Origin: CAYSHJ01 sp964589725
GTDB taxonomy: Bacteria > Planctomycetota > Planctomycetia > Planctomycetales > Planctomycetaceae
Reading direction: 5' to 3'
DNA length: 33,346 bases
NCBI GenBank assembly: GCA_964589725.1
Contig: CAZPUJ010000649.1
Coordinates: 1 to 33,346 of the forward strand
A model generated the notes under the pieces. It saw only the letters and a list, made by a program, of their open reading frames with translations, was not told the DNA's origin and ran no database searches. Both the position numbers and the translations under genes were made by a program. Each line of letters starts with the position of its first letter. The stretch's first letter is position 1. This document shows, piece by piece, positions 15,587 through 23,583 of this stretch.

Positions 15587-17263
15587 TCAACTCAGCCAGT
15601 CCGGCTTGAGGATCATCGTCAGGCCTAGCAGCAGAATGACCAGCCCACTGAGCAGCTTCAGCCAGCGACCCTCACGCTCTTGAAGCTTGCGATGCGAGAG
15701 CGTCACGACGGCCAGCGTCAGCATGACCGAGTCGTCGAACATATAGGCGAGGATGTAGAGGGTCAGATACAGGTAATTGTTCCAAGCCGGCAGTTCGTGG
15801 AATGTCAGAATCTGTGTGTAGAGCGCGGGCAGCCCAGCCGTGCATAGGAGTTCGACAATGTTGACAAAGATCGCCAGCGTCGCCGCTCCCAGCAGCGCGA
15901 CAGAGAGGTATTTCGTCTGCACAATGTTCCGCACGCGGGCATAGATGCCGGGCTTCGCCGATTCCGGAATCGACAACGTGACGCCTTTGTGAAATGCGAC
16001 GAAGTCTTTGACATTCACGAGGCCGATCACCGTGGCCACCAGCCCCAGCGTGATCTGCGCCGGACGGGCGAACCCAATCAACAAGAACATGTTCAGCCAG
16101 GCGGCCATGAAGGCGAAATAGGCCAAGCCACTGATCACCACGAACGTCCCTGCAACGGCAATGATCTTTCTCCTGTCTCGGATATTGACCAAGATCGACA
16201 GCAAAAAAATCAGCACCCACATCGCGCAGGGATTGAATCCATCGACTAAGCCGATCACGATGGTGAAGCACGGGAGTCCAAGCTCTCGGACGCGCAGCTT
16301 TCCGAACAGCGGAACGTCGATTCCTTCCGGCGGCGGCTGCGGCGGTGAAGTCGCTTCCGTCGGAGTTGCGGCGTCATCCGGCAGAGTTCCCTCCGCAGGC
16401 AGTGGCACGCTGTCGCCAACATCCTCATCCGGAATCTGCGGTGGAGCTTGGTCCAGATAGCTGACGAACGTGACTCGGGTTGGGGCGAATCCTGACGGCG
16501 AACGCATCGTCTGCATTCGGGCGAGCGATCGGTGCCCTGGCAAGCTGATGCCACTCACCTTCTGCGGCGGCTGCGATTGTTCCAGAAGTTGCTCGATCTG
16601 CTGTCCGGTGGATTGGTCGTCCTGATAGCCGACAAGAAAGCGGCCACAGAAACTAAAGCACGGCAGCGAAACAACGGCCACTCGCTGCTGTTTCGCCAAG
16701 TCGTGCATCCGCTGCAGCGCGGCGCTGTCTTTCACGACGTCTTCGAGCCGAACTCTGATTCCTGGCCAGCGTTGTTGCAGTCCGCCGAGAAACGCTTTGG
16801 CGTCCCGGCAGTGCGGGCAGCTTTCACGAACGAATGCGTCCAGCGTCAAGGACTCTTCCAACTTGTCTCGCAGGGTTTTGCTGTCGCGGAAGCCGACGCG
16901 AAACTGATTCAGAGTGTGGATCGCAGGTACGACCGGCTTCTCAATCCGGGAATTTCGTGCCAGCTTCCAGAACCGGTTGAGCGCGACTTGATCGTTGACA
17001 ACGTCCTGAATCTCGAGACGGATGCCGCGCCGCTGCTGTTCAAAGTCTCGCAGAACCTTGAGAGCTTCTTGACTGCGTTCCGAATCAGGTCGAATGAAGA
17101 CCTCGACCGTCACCAAACGAATCGGCTCTGTCTTCTTCGCTCCTCGCGTGTCAGACCGGTCATCCTGCGCAGGAGTTACCTCTCCAATCAGGATGGCAAT
17201 AACCGCGACCATCCAAGCCGCGACGCGCCGATTGCTGGGAGTCTTGTCTCTCATGCGTCTCAT
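15587..17263 (-). CDS. Tandem thioredoxin-fold / CcdA-like membrane fusion protein
   Basis: A 558-residue membrane protein. After a signal-anchor segment (residues about 13-30) come two related thioredoxin/glutaredoxin-like domains: the first (about 48-138) has lost its active cysteines (FIRPDSER at the expected site), the second (about 139-228) keeps C149-P-H-C152. A proline-rich linker follows, then a DsbD/CcdA-type transmembrane domain from about 325 with GLVDGFNPCAMWVL and a second cysteine in ELLCTAGLPALY. The predicted role is moving reducing power across the membrane for cytochrome c maturation, copper delivery or disulfide repair. Its ATG overlaps the ppsA stop (ATGA), so the two are translationally coupled, an unusual pairing. 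Confidence 0.85.
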   Translation of the reverse strand: MRRMRDKTPSNRRVAAWMVAVIAILIGEVTPAQDDRSDTRGAKKTEPIRLVTVEVFIRPDSERSQEALKVLRDFEQQRRGIRLEIQDVVNDQVALNRFWKLARNSRIEKPVVPAIHTLNQFRVGFRDSKTLRDKLEESLTLDAFVRESCPHCRDAKAFLGGLQQRWPGIRVRLEDVVKDSAALQRMHDLAKQQRVAVVSLPCFSFCGRFLVGYQDDQSTGQQIEQLLEQSQPPQKVSGISLPGHRSLARMQTMRSPSGFAPTRVTFVSYLDQAPPQIPDEDVGDSVPLPAEGTLPDDAATPTEATSPPQPPPEGIDVPLFGKLRVRELGLPCFTIVIGLVDGFNPCAMWVLIFLLSILVNIRDRRKIIAVAGTFVVISGLAYFAFMAAWLNMFLLIGFARPAQITLGLVATVIGLVNVKDFVAFHKGVTLSIPESAKPGIYARVRNIVQTKYLSVALLGAATLAIFVNIVELLCTAGLPALYTQILTFHELPAWNNYLYLTLYILAYMFDDSVMLTLAVVTLSHRKLQEREGRWLKLLSGLVILLLGLTMILKPDWLS

Positions 17264-19704
17264 CCGCGGCCTCTGCCGACGGCTCGGCTTGGTGTGCTGC
17301 TTTCCTTCGCACCAGCACCCTCGATCTCCAAGAGCCGCACCGTTGTTTTGAGGACGGAGTCCGGATTCAGAGAGATGCTGTGGATACCTTGCTCGACCAG
17401 AAATTCCGCGAACTCCGGATAGTCACTGGGAGCTTGGCCGCAGATGCCGATCTTGCGACCCGTTTCTCGACACGTGCGAATCACGTTGGCAATCATCGTT
17501 GTCACTGCGGCATTTCGTTCGTCGAAAATGTGCGCCACGATCTCCGAGTCCCGATCAACTCCCAGGATCAACTGCGTCAGGTCATTCGAGCCGATCGAGA
17601 AACCGTCGAACACTTCGGCGAACTCACGCGCGAGGATCACGTTGCTGGGGATTTCGCACATCACGTAGACCTCAAGGCCGTGATCGCCGCGACGCAGGCC
17701 GTTGCGTTCCATTTCGGCGATGACGCGGCAACCCTCTTCGACTGTGCGGCAAAATGGAATCATCAGCTTGACGTTGGTTAGACCCATTTCGTCGCGGACC
17801 TTGCGCATCGCCCGGCATTCGAGTGCGAAGCCGTCGCGATAGCGATCGCTGTAATAGCGCGATGCTCCACGGAAGCCGATCATCGGGTTTTCCTCGTGCG
17901 GCTCGTATTCACGGCCACCGATCAAGTTCGCGTATTCGTTCGTTTTGAAATCGCTCAGGCGGACAATCACATCTTTCGGAAAGAATGCCGCCGCGATGGT
18001 CGCCACGCCTTCTGCCAGCTTGTCCACAAAGAACTGCGGCTTGTCCGAGTAGCCGGAAGTCAGACGGTCAATCTCAGCCTTCACGGTCGCGTCGGTCAAC
18101 CGGTCGTAGTGGACCAAGGCCAGCGGATGAATCTTGATCGTCGAGTTGATGATGAACTCCAACCGAGCCAGCCCAACACCGTCGTTGGGAAGCTGCGACA
18201 GACGAAACGCCTCGTCGGGATTGCCGACGTTCATCATGATCTTCGTGCGTGGTCGGCCGAGGCCGTGGACGTTGACGTGTTCGACGTCGAACCGCAGTTG
18301 GCCCTCGTACACACTGCCGGTTTCGCCTTCAGCACACGAGACGGTGACGAGCTGGCCGTCTGTCAACACTCCGGTGGCATTCTCGGTGCCGATCACGGCG
18401 GGCAGTCCCAGCTCGCGGCTGACAATCGCGGCGTGGCACGTCCGGCCACCGCGGTTCGTGACGATGGCGGAGGCTTGTTTCATCGACGGTTCCCAATCGG
18501 GATCGGTCTTGTCGGTGACCAGTACCTCGCCTGGTTTGAATTGTTCGAGGTGCGCGGCCGATGCGATCACGCGCACTGGGCCGGCAGCAATTTTCTCACC
18601 CACGCTGCGGCCTTGCACCAGCAGCGTGCCTTTCTCTCGCAGGTGGTACGAGTCCATCGTTTCGGCGACGCGTTGCGACTGCACCGTCTCCGGCCGCGCC
18701 TGCACGATGAACAGTTCGCCCGTCAGCCCGTCCTTCGCCCACTCCATGTCCATCGGCGTCGGAGTTCCGCGCTGGCGGCTGTAATGGTCTTCGATCAGGC
18801 ACGCCCATCGCGACAGTTGCAGGATGTCATCATCACTGATCGCGAATCGGCCACGGTCATCATGGGGCACCGGCACGTTACGCGTCATCCGGCCGCCGCC
18901 GAGGTCGTAGATCAGCTTGAACTCTTTGCTCCCCAACCGGCGCTGAATAATCGGGCGGTGCCCGGACTTGAGCGTCGGCTTGAAGATGTAGAACTCGTCC
19001 GGATTAACCGAGCCTTGCACCACGTTCTCGCCCAGCCCATAAGCGGCATTGATCAGCACGACATCGCGAAAACCACTTTCCGTGTCGATCGAGAACATCA
19101 CGCCGGATGACGACAGGTCCGATCGCACCATTTGCTGCACGCCGATCGAGAGAGCGATCTTGAAATGCTCGAAGCCTTTGTCTTCGCGGTACGAGATGGC
19201 TCGGTCGGTGAACAGCGACGCGAAGCAGCGCTTGCAGGTCTCCAGCAACAAGCGCGGTCCCAGCACATTGAGGTAGGTCTCTTGCTGCCCCGCGAAGCTG
19301 GCATCCGGCAGGTCTTCAGCCGTCGCACTGCTGCGGACGGCCACGTCGAGCGGCCGGCCGAACGGTGCACTCAGTTGTTCGTAGGCTTCGACAATCGTTC
19401 TTTGCAGACTATTCGGCAAATCGGCTTGCAGGATCGCCTGCCGCACGCGATGGCCCCGCTCACGCAGATTGTCGACGTCACGAGTGTTCAACCCGGCCAG
19501 CAATTCCGGGATGCGAACGTCGAGTCCGTTCTCTAACAGAAAATAACGATACGCCTCTGCCGTGATCGCGAACCCCGGCGGCACCTTCACGCCCTGAGCG
19601 GACAGCTCGCGAAACATCTCGCCGAGCGACGCATTCTTCCCACCCACGCGTGGGATGTCGCCGATGCCAACCTCGTCGAATCGTAAAACAAACGGACTTG
19701 CCAT
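17260..19704 (-). CDS. ppsA: Phosphoenolpyruvate synthase
   Basis: The enzyme makes PEP from pyruvate and ATP (AMP and phosphate are released) and opens gluconeogenesis from acetate or lactate. The 814-residue sequence has the N-terminal ATP-grasp domain (VGGKNASLGEM at the start, VRSSATAEDLPDASFAGQQ in part near 125-140), the phosphohistidine domain with GGRTCHAAIVSRELG, H424, and the C-terminal PEP/pyruvate TIM barrel with SIGSNDLTQL and GICGQAPSDYP, C755. All catalytic residues are present and the length is close to E. coli PpsA (792). The start has GGGAG nine bases upstream. PpsA genes with universal stress proteins are typical of low-oxygen islands. Confidence 0.94.
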   Translation of the reverse strand: MASPFVLRFDEVGIGDIPRVGGKNASLGEMFRELSAQGVKVPPGFAITAEAYRYFLLENGLDVRIPELLAGLNTRDVDNLRERGHRVRQAILQADLPNSLQRTIVEAYEQLSAPFGRPLDVAVRSSATAEDLPDASFAGQQETYLNVLGPRLLLETCKRCFASLFTDRAISYREDKGFEHFKIALSIGVQQMVRSDLSSSGVMFSIDTESGFRDVVLINAAYGLGENVVQGSVNPDEFYIFKPTLKSGHRPIIQRRLGSKEFKLIYDLGGGRMTRNVPVPHDDRGRFAISDDDILQLSRWACLIEDHYSRQRGTPTPMDMEWAKDGLTGELFIVQARPETVQSQRVAETMDSYHLREKGTLLVQGRSVGEKIAAGPVRVIASAAHLEQFKPGEVLVTDKTDPDWEPSMKQASAIVTNRGGRTCHAAIVSRELGLPAVIGTENATGVLTDGQLVTVSCAEGETGSVYEGQLRFDVEHVNVHGLGRPRTKIMMNVGNPDEAFRLSQLPNDGVGLARLEFIINSTIKIHPLALVHYDRLTDATVKAEIDRLTSGYSDKPQFFVDKLAEGVATIAAAFFPKDVIVRLSDFKTNEYANLIGGREYEPHEENPMIGFRGASRYYSDRYRDGFALECRAMRKVRDEMGLTNVKLMIPFCRTVEEGCRVIAEMERNGLRRGDHGLEVYVMCEIPSNVILAREFAEVFDGFSIGSNDLTQLILGVDRDSEIVAHIFDERNAAVTTMIANVIRTCRETGRKIGICGQAPSDYPEFAEFLVEQGIHSISLNPDSVLKTTVRLLEIEGAGAKESSTPSRAVGRGRG

Positions 19705-19727
19705 GCGTGCGACTCCCCTGGAAACGC

Positions 19728-19800
19728 CGACGAACCGGCAGGCACCAGCCCCCCGGACATCCGCGATCCCGAGACGTCCGGGGTCTGAGGGCGCCCGGCT
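19728..19800. repeat. Imperfect GC-rich palindrome upstream of ppsA
   Basis: CAGCCCCCCGGAC (about 19746-19758) faces GTCCGGGGTCTG (about 19776-19787), with weaker pairing extending outward. It resembles the family A core but is more diverged. It lies between the coiled-coil gene and ppsA on the same transcript direction, where it could act as an attenuator. Confidence 0.5.
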
Positions 19801-19809
19801 CGCCGAGAA

Positions 19810-20190
19810 CTACTCTTCCCGGAACGGTTCGCCTTTCAGCATCGCGAGCGCCAGCATCAACCGGTGATGCGTCGTCTTGAGTTGCTCGTGTGCCGCTCGC
19901 TGCTGATCGTGCAAGCGAGAATCAATTTCATGCTGCGTTTGCAGAGTCGTCGCCGAATGAGACCCGCCGCCAAGCGCGCGTTCACAATCCGCGATGGTGT
20001 GCCGTAAGTCGCCGAGCGACTTGGCGTGCTCTCCGAGTTTCCGCCCGTGGTCCTTGATGACTCGGTCGACGTCCTGGGCCAACGTCGCCTGTTGCTGGGT
20101 CCAGAGCCGCAAATACCCCTGCCAGCGTTCAATCTCCGCCAGCCAGTGCTTGTGGTCGCGACCGAGTTCGCTGGATTCCATCTGAGACAT
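19810..20190 (-). CDS. Hypothetical coiled-coil protein
   Basis: A 126-residue soluble protein of unknown function. Nearly the whole sequence is predicted helical by eye: WLAEIERWQGYLRLWTQQQ near the start, a heptad-like middle with many His, Lys and Asp residues, and a second helix rich in Gln and His (HDQQRAAHEQLKTTHHRL). No cysteines or catalytic motifs are seen. The start at 20190 follows AGGA about eight bases upstream. It lies on the same strand between the DUF2267 gene and ppsA, separated from each by a palindrome. Small coiled-coil proteins of this kind occur beside ppsA and usp genes in other stress islands, but no role can be assigned. Confidence 0.68.
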   Translation of the reverse strand: MSQMESSELGRDHKHWLAEIERWQGYLRLWTQQQATLAQDVDRVIKDHGRKLGEHAKSLGDLRHTIADCERALGGGSHSATTLQTQHEIDSRLHDQQRAAHEQLKTTHHRLMLALAMLKGEPFREE

Positions 20191-20226
20191 GATCAGTTCC
20201 TTTCTGAAAGTGATTGCGCGGCAGGT

Positions 20227-20244
20227 CGGAGGCGTGAGCCTCCG
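20227..20244. other. Perfect 7-bp hairpin with GTGA loop
   Basis: CGGAGGC-GTGA-GCCTCCG is a perfect stem-loop about 37 bases before the coiled-coil gene start. It shares the GTGA tetraloop architecture with the family D hairpins at 6121-6140 and sits next to a family B palindrome. Confidence 0.6.
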
Positions 20245-20251
20245 CGCCATG

Positions 20252-20340
20252 TAACCCGAACCGTGAGCGAGGGCGGAAGCTCCAGAACGCGATGAATTTA
20301 AGCCTCGTGAAGCGCTCGCCCTCGCTCACGCTTCGGGTGA
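20252..20340. repeat. Family B palindrome, intergenic copy
   Basis: Arms of 24 bases (20252-20275 and 20317-20340), starting TAACCCGAACCGTGAGCGAG and ending in CTTCGGGTGA, are near-perfect reverse complements. It is 89 bases long, one short of the two copies inside the kinase gene (26844, 28443). Where those have GTCAGCG / CGCTGAC this copy has GTGAGCG / CGCTCAC, a paired change that keeps the stem. It separates DUF2267 from the coiled-coil gene. Confidence 0.85.
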
Positions 20341-20343
20341 CTT

Positions 20344-20778
20344 TCAGCCCGACGGCCACAACTCGCGAATGCCGGCGGGGAGAACATGTTTCACTTTGTC
20401 GATCTCGCCAGCCGAGATGTGCTGGCTGAGCACGCGGAACACCGCTTGTGCGATCTCTTTTGAGTGAGCATTCACGTCGAACAGAAACGCTTCGGTGACG
20501 TGGACCAAGAATTCGTTGGCGGTGTGCTCGCGAACCGGCGTCTTGGCGGGAGTCCAGCCTTCGTAGTAGAAACCTCGCACCAGCATCGGAAGCTGAGCCG
20601 CGAAATGGGCGACATTCTCCACCGGCATTCGATCGCGCAAGGCATGCAGCACGGCTCGCAGCGCGTGATACGCCTTTTGACGATCCCCCTCCCAAGCGAG
20701 TTCGCGCATCAGATCGTCCAGCATGATGTGCGTCGTTTGCAACGTCGTGTCGAAGGCCTTGATTCCGGTGGCGCTCAT
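20344..20778 (-). CDS. DUF2267 family protein
   Basis: A 144-residue protein matching the DUF2267 pattern: an N-terminal helix FDTTLQTTHIMLDDLMRELAW, an ALRAVLHALRDRMPVENVAHFAAQLP core, the YYEGWTP segment and a second repeat-like half ending LSQHISAGEIDKVKHVLP. Function is unknown; family members are often found with stress genes. The ATG forms an ATGA overlap with the PAC2 gene upstream (20775-20778), so both are made together. An apparently much longer frame is antiparallel noise inside the PAC2 gene. Three bases after its stop begins the family B palindrome, which may end or weaken the transcript. Confidence 0.85.
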   Translation of the reverse strand: MSATGIKAFDTTLQTTHIMLDDLMRELAWEGDRQKAYHALRAVLHALRDRMPVENVAHFAAQLPMLVRGFYYEGWTPAKTPVREHTANEFLVHVTEAFLFDVNAHSKEIAQAVFRVLSQHISAGEIDKVKHVLPAGIRELWPSG

Positions 20779-21728
20779 GATTGTTCTTTCGGTTTGAAGA
20801 GGTCCAAGAAGCGATCCTCGTACTCGGCGAACACGCCGAGCCGATCCAGCTCGCGCTTCAATTCGTAGGCCTTCGAGCGATCCTGCTGAGCTTGCTCGAA
20901 GAGTTGTTCGACTTGCCGTTTGTCGGCGGGACTGAGCCGCTCCTCCTCGACCGGCTTGAAGGATTCTTCGACCGGCTCTTCTTCGGCGAGACCCTGCTGC
21001 TTCATGGCGACTTCGACTTGAGCCAGCAGTTCGCCGAGCTTTTGTTCCACGACATTCGCCTGTTCGCGGAGCTCGGAAAAATCCAATTCGATGCCAGCCA
21101 GCGTCGTGAACGCTTCGAGCACTCCAAGGCCCGCCTTCGGAAACGGAAACTGAGCGAAGATGTGCGGAATCTCGCCGAGCAAACAGGCTCCACTCAGTTC
21201 GCAATCGGCCGCGACGCCCAGCAGCACACCGTTGAGTCCACTGATCTGGCCGTCGTTGAGCAGTTCCAATTCCAACTGCTTGAGTTCCTTCAGACCGTCG
21301 GCCTCGGTCGCGGCGGCGAAGACTCGCGAGTCGTGTTCGGGGTGCATCTGCGTGGCCATCGACGCGAACGTGAAAACCCGCTCGACCCCCATGCTCTTCG
21401 CGTACTCAAGCAGCCGCTTGCAGAACGCGTATTTGCCCTGTGGCGGCTGAGCCTCGCCGATGAAGAGCACGATGTCGTGCTTCCAACTCGGATCGCGTCC
21501 CACAAAGAACCGGCTGCGCGGCAAGCGGCCCTGTCGAATCAGTCCGTTGGAAACTTCGACGTGTTCGAGATCAAACAACTCGCGCGGCGCGAACTCGGCA
21601 ACCAGATGCATGCCCAGCTTTGCCATCAAGTAGTAACCCGCGTTGACGGCGACGTGTCCCATGCCTGGCCACACAGCCACTAACCATGGTTTCTTCAGCT
21701 TCGGTCCGTCGGCCATGATCTCGCTCAT
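20775..21728 (-). CDS. PAC2 family protein with C-terminal coiled region
   Basis: The 317-residue protein belongs to the PAC2 family (proteasome assembly chaperone 2-like; COG2047 type): LVAVWPGMGHVAVNAGYYL at the start, GEAQPPQGKY, VFTFASMATQMHP and GLNGVLLGVAADCELSGACLLGEIP, here only named in part, follow in order to about residue 200. The last third is charged and helical (VEQKLGELLAQVEVAMKQQ, then an acidic EEEPVEESF stretch), perhaps for oligomerisation. Archaeal relatives bind the proteasome, but no proteasome gene is visible here, so the bacterial role is open. It starts at 21728 (or 12 bases later) and has the best sigma-54-like promoter of the window about 40 bases upstream. Confidence 0.85.
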   Translation of the reverse strand: MSEIMADGPKLKKPWLVAVWPGMGHVAVNAGYYLMAKLGMHLVAEFAPRELFDLEHVEVSNGLIRQGRLPRSRFFVGRDPSWKHDIVLFIGEAQPPQGKYAFCKRLLEYAKSMGVERVFTFASMATQMHPEHDSRVFAAATEADGLKELKQLELELLNDGQISGLNGVLLGVAADCELSGACLLGEIPHIFAQFPFPKAGLGVLEAFTTLAGIELDFSELREQANVVEQKLGELLAQVEVAMKQQGLAEEEPVEESFKPVEEERLSPADKRQVEQLFEQAQQDRSKAYELKRELDRLGVFAEYEDRFLDLFKPKEQS

Positions 21729-21766
21729 AAGGAAGATGGTTACTTCAACTCAGGTTCTGGGAGCGA

Positions 21767-21782
21767 AGCATTCGACGTGCCA
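21767..21782 (-). promoter_or_regulatory. Strong candidate sigma-54 promoter for PAC2-DUF2267
   Basis: Minus-strand TGGCACGTCGAATGCT matches TGGCACG-N4-TTGCT at every fixed position except one T. The predicted transcription start lies about 28 bases before the PAC2 ATG, an ideal distance. Confidence 0.62.
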
Positions 21783-21984
21783 CGAGCCGAATCGCATTCG
21801 AGAAACTGTGCTCACCACGCTGCTGCGACTACTCGGCGTACACCGCTTCGAACCGAAATGGCCATCGCTCGGTAATCACTGTGCGAGAACAAAACGAGTG
21901 TGCGAATTAGCGCGGTTGGATCGCGGCTTCAATCGCAATTTCATCAAGCACTTCGACCCGTCCAAACGTATCTAAGGTGGAGGA

Positions 21985-22204
21985 AAAAGAGAGGCCTGGA
22001 TGCCCAGAAACCCGCCTCAAAGCTCCGCCGGCTCAGGGGCGGAAATCACAGGTTGGAGAAATGGAGGTGTGGCAGTGAGCTTCAGCAGAACGCGGAAGGC
22101 AGCCTCGCCACCGAGGGCGAACTTCGCAAATCCGGCGCTTGTGCGATGAGCACCAGCATCCTGCCATTGGGGAATCACGATTCGCACGCTGACGAGGCTG
22201 GACG
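21985..22204. other. Gene-free, structure-rich stretch (possible RNA or decayed gene)
   Basis: No convincing gene covers 21729-22253. From about 21985 the DNA is rich in short inverted repeats, for example GCCTCG-CCAC-CGAGGGC around 22110-22126 and GCGAACTTCGC just after, and the plus strand ends in a strong terminator (22206-22235). Short open frames exist on both strands, including one of about 60 codons on the minus strand without a start, but none is recognised. A non-coding RNA on the plus strand, or a decayed intron or gene, would both fit. It does not match RNase P, tmRNA, 6S or SRP motifs that I could recall. Confidence 0.35.
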
Positions 22205-22205
22205 A

Positions 22206-22235
22206 GAAAAGTGAGCCGCAATCGCGGCTCTTTTC
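22206..22235. terminator. Bidirectional rho-independent terminator
   Basis: GAGCCGC-AATC-GCGGCTC forms a perfect 7-bp stem, extended by GAAAAG and CTTTTC, giving a T-run on either strand (TTTTC on plus, CTTTTC on minus). A second hairpin, TGATGCC-GGGGA-GGCATCA, follows at 22238-22256 and includes the stop codon of the universal stress protein remnant. Confidence 0.8.
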
Positions 22236-22253
22236 ATTGATGCCGGGGAGGCA

Positions 22254-22457
22254 TCAGTGATAGAGAAAGATCGGCATTGCGCACTGCTCAATCACGCAGC
22301 GCGTCACCGAGCCAAAGAGAACTTCACGAGCGATGTTTTGGCCAAAGGCACCCATGACCAACAGCGCTTCGTGCGTACTCGCCCAGTATCGTGCTAAATC
22401 GGACGCTTGATACGCACGCTTCGCATCATTCCAAAGAACGAACAGGCTTTTGAGCAT
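22254..22457 (-). pseudogene. Universal stress protein remnant with internal deletion
   Basis: The C-terminal part is a clear UspA end: LLVMGAFGQ, REVLFGSVTRCVIEQ and MPIFLYH follow in order. The N-terminal part, LFVLWNDAKRAYQAS, resembles the first strand and helix of a Usp domain (as in V-x-WNG-S-x-EA-x-R-A). Between them only a few residues remain where about 70-80 are expected, so the middle is missing. The open frame is 67 codons from ATG 22457, without a good ribosome binding site. It ends at the terminator hairpins. Confidence 0.68.
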
Positions 22458-22547
22458 TGCAGAGTTTCTTAGCGCGGCTGTACTTCGTTCAGGAAATCCT
22501 CGGGAATAACCATCCCTCACCGCTGCTATATTCGCGATTCGAGCGTA

Positions 22548-23403
22548 ATGACGATCATCACCACGCCGGAAACCAATTGCTCTTCAAGGGTGCCGCACGC
22601 GAGAAGCTGCTGCGGGGTGCCAGCGTTCTGGCCGATGCGGTGCGAGTGACCCTCGGACCGCGCTCCAAATGCGTGCTGATTCAAAAGAAGTTCGGGCGTC
22701 CGCTAGTCTGCAACGATGGCGTGACCATCGCGGCTTCTTGTCCCCGTACTTCATCACAGACACAGAAAACATGGAGGCGGTGCTCGAAGATCCGCTGATT
22801 CTGATTTACGAGAAGACGATCAACACGCTCAAAGACCTGTTGCCGCTGCTCGAACAATTCGCCAAGACGCATCGCCCGCTGCTCGTCATCGCTGAAGATC
22901 TCGAAGGCGAAGCCTTGGCAACGCTGGTGCTCGACAAAGACACGACGACGATCATCGACGGCGGAGGAGACAGGGCCGCGATCGAGTGACGGTGCAGCGA
23001 CATCCGCAAACAAATCACAAAGACGACGCCGGACTACGACCGCGAGAAGTTCGAAGAACGACTGGCGAAGTTGTCCGGTGGCGTGGCTGTGATCCGCGTC
23101 GGTGCTCCCTCCGAAGCCGAGTTGAAGAATCGGAAAGAGGCTTTGGATGACGCGATCAGCGCGACCAAAGCCGCAATGGCCGAGGGAATCGTCCCGGGTG
23201 GCGGCCTGATGTTGCTACGCGCCATCGACGCCATTGAAAAGGAAGCGGCGGATTGTGAAAGCGGAAAATTAACGGCTGGTTCTTCGGAGGTCGCCGCCCG
23301 AGCGCATCCGCACACGGCGCGCGCCTCCACGGCACAGTGATCTGGCTTCGATCAACGGACTTGTCCCAAGCCTGAAGCAACGCCAGAGAAGAAGCCGGAG
23401 TGA
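22548..23403 (+). pseudogene. groEL: Degenerate groEL (chaperonin 60) remnant
   Basis: Three stretches of GroEL occur in order but in different frames. The N-terminus, KGAAREKLLRGASVLADAV then VTLGP and DGVTIA (about 22583-22730), jumps straight to the apical segment GFLSPYFITD, DLLPLLEQFAKTHRPLL and EGEALATLV (about 22735-22930), skipping some 145 codons. A second joint, after ATLV, skips about 60 codons to DKDTTTIIDG, followed by a stop at 22987. After a frameshift come DYDREKFEERLAKLSGGVAV and EGIVPGGGLMLLRAI (about 23025-23235). The remaining C-terminus is unrecognisable, although a short PEKKPE tail before the stop at 23401 may belong. No functional chaperonin can be made. Confidence 0.88.
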
Positions 23404-23432
23404 TCGAGGCCAATTCTTTTCAGCCGCAAACT

Positions 23433-23448
23433 CGGCACATCAGTTGCA
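23433..23448 (+). promoter_or_regulatory. Candidate sigma-54 promoter for hsp20
   Basis: CGGCACATCAGTTGCA matches the consensus with a complete TTGCA -12 box and GGCAC in the -24 box. The predicted leader to ATG 23584 is about 125 bases. No CIRCE-type inverted repeat was found upstream of the hsp20 or groEL sequences. Confidence 0.48.
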
Positions 23449-23583
23449 ACTCGACTCGCCGTTCAGTCCGTGTCGCAAACTTGTGCTCGTCGCGTCAGAC
23501 GCGATGCGATGACGTGCTTCGGACTGTGAACTTTCTGGCCTGCGCTTGGGCTAGCCCCTGACTCAATTCAATCGGAGGAAAAC

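Noticed and set aside
21985..22204. Known structured RNA (RNase P, tmRNA, SRP, common riboswitches)
   Set aside because: Signature sequences of these RNAs were not found, so only an unnamed structured stretch is reported.
22460..23583. CIRCE (HrcA) operator near groEL and hsp20
   Set aside because: No TTAGCACTC-N9-GAGTGCTAA-like inverted repeat was found upstream of either.
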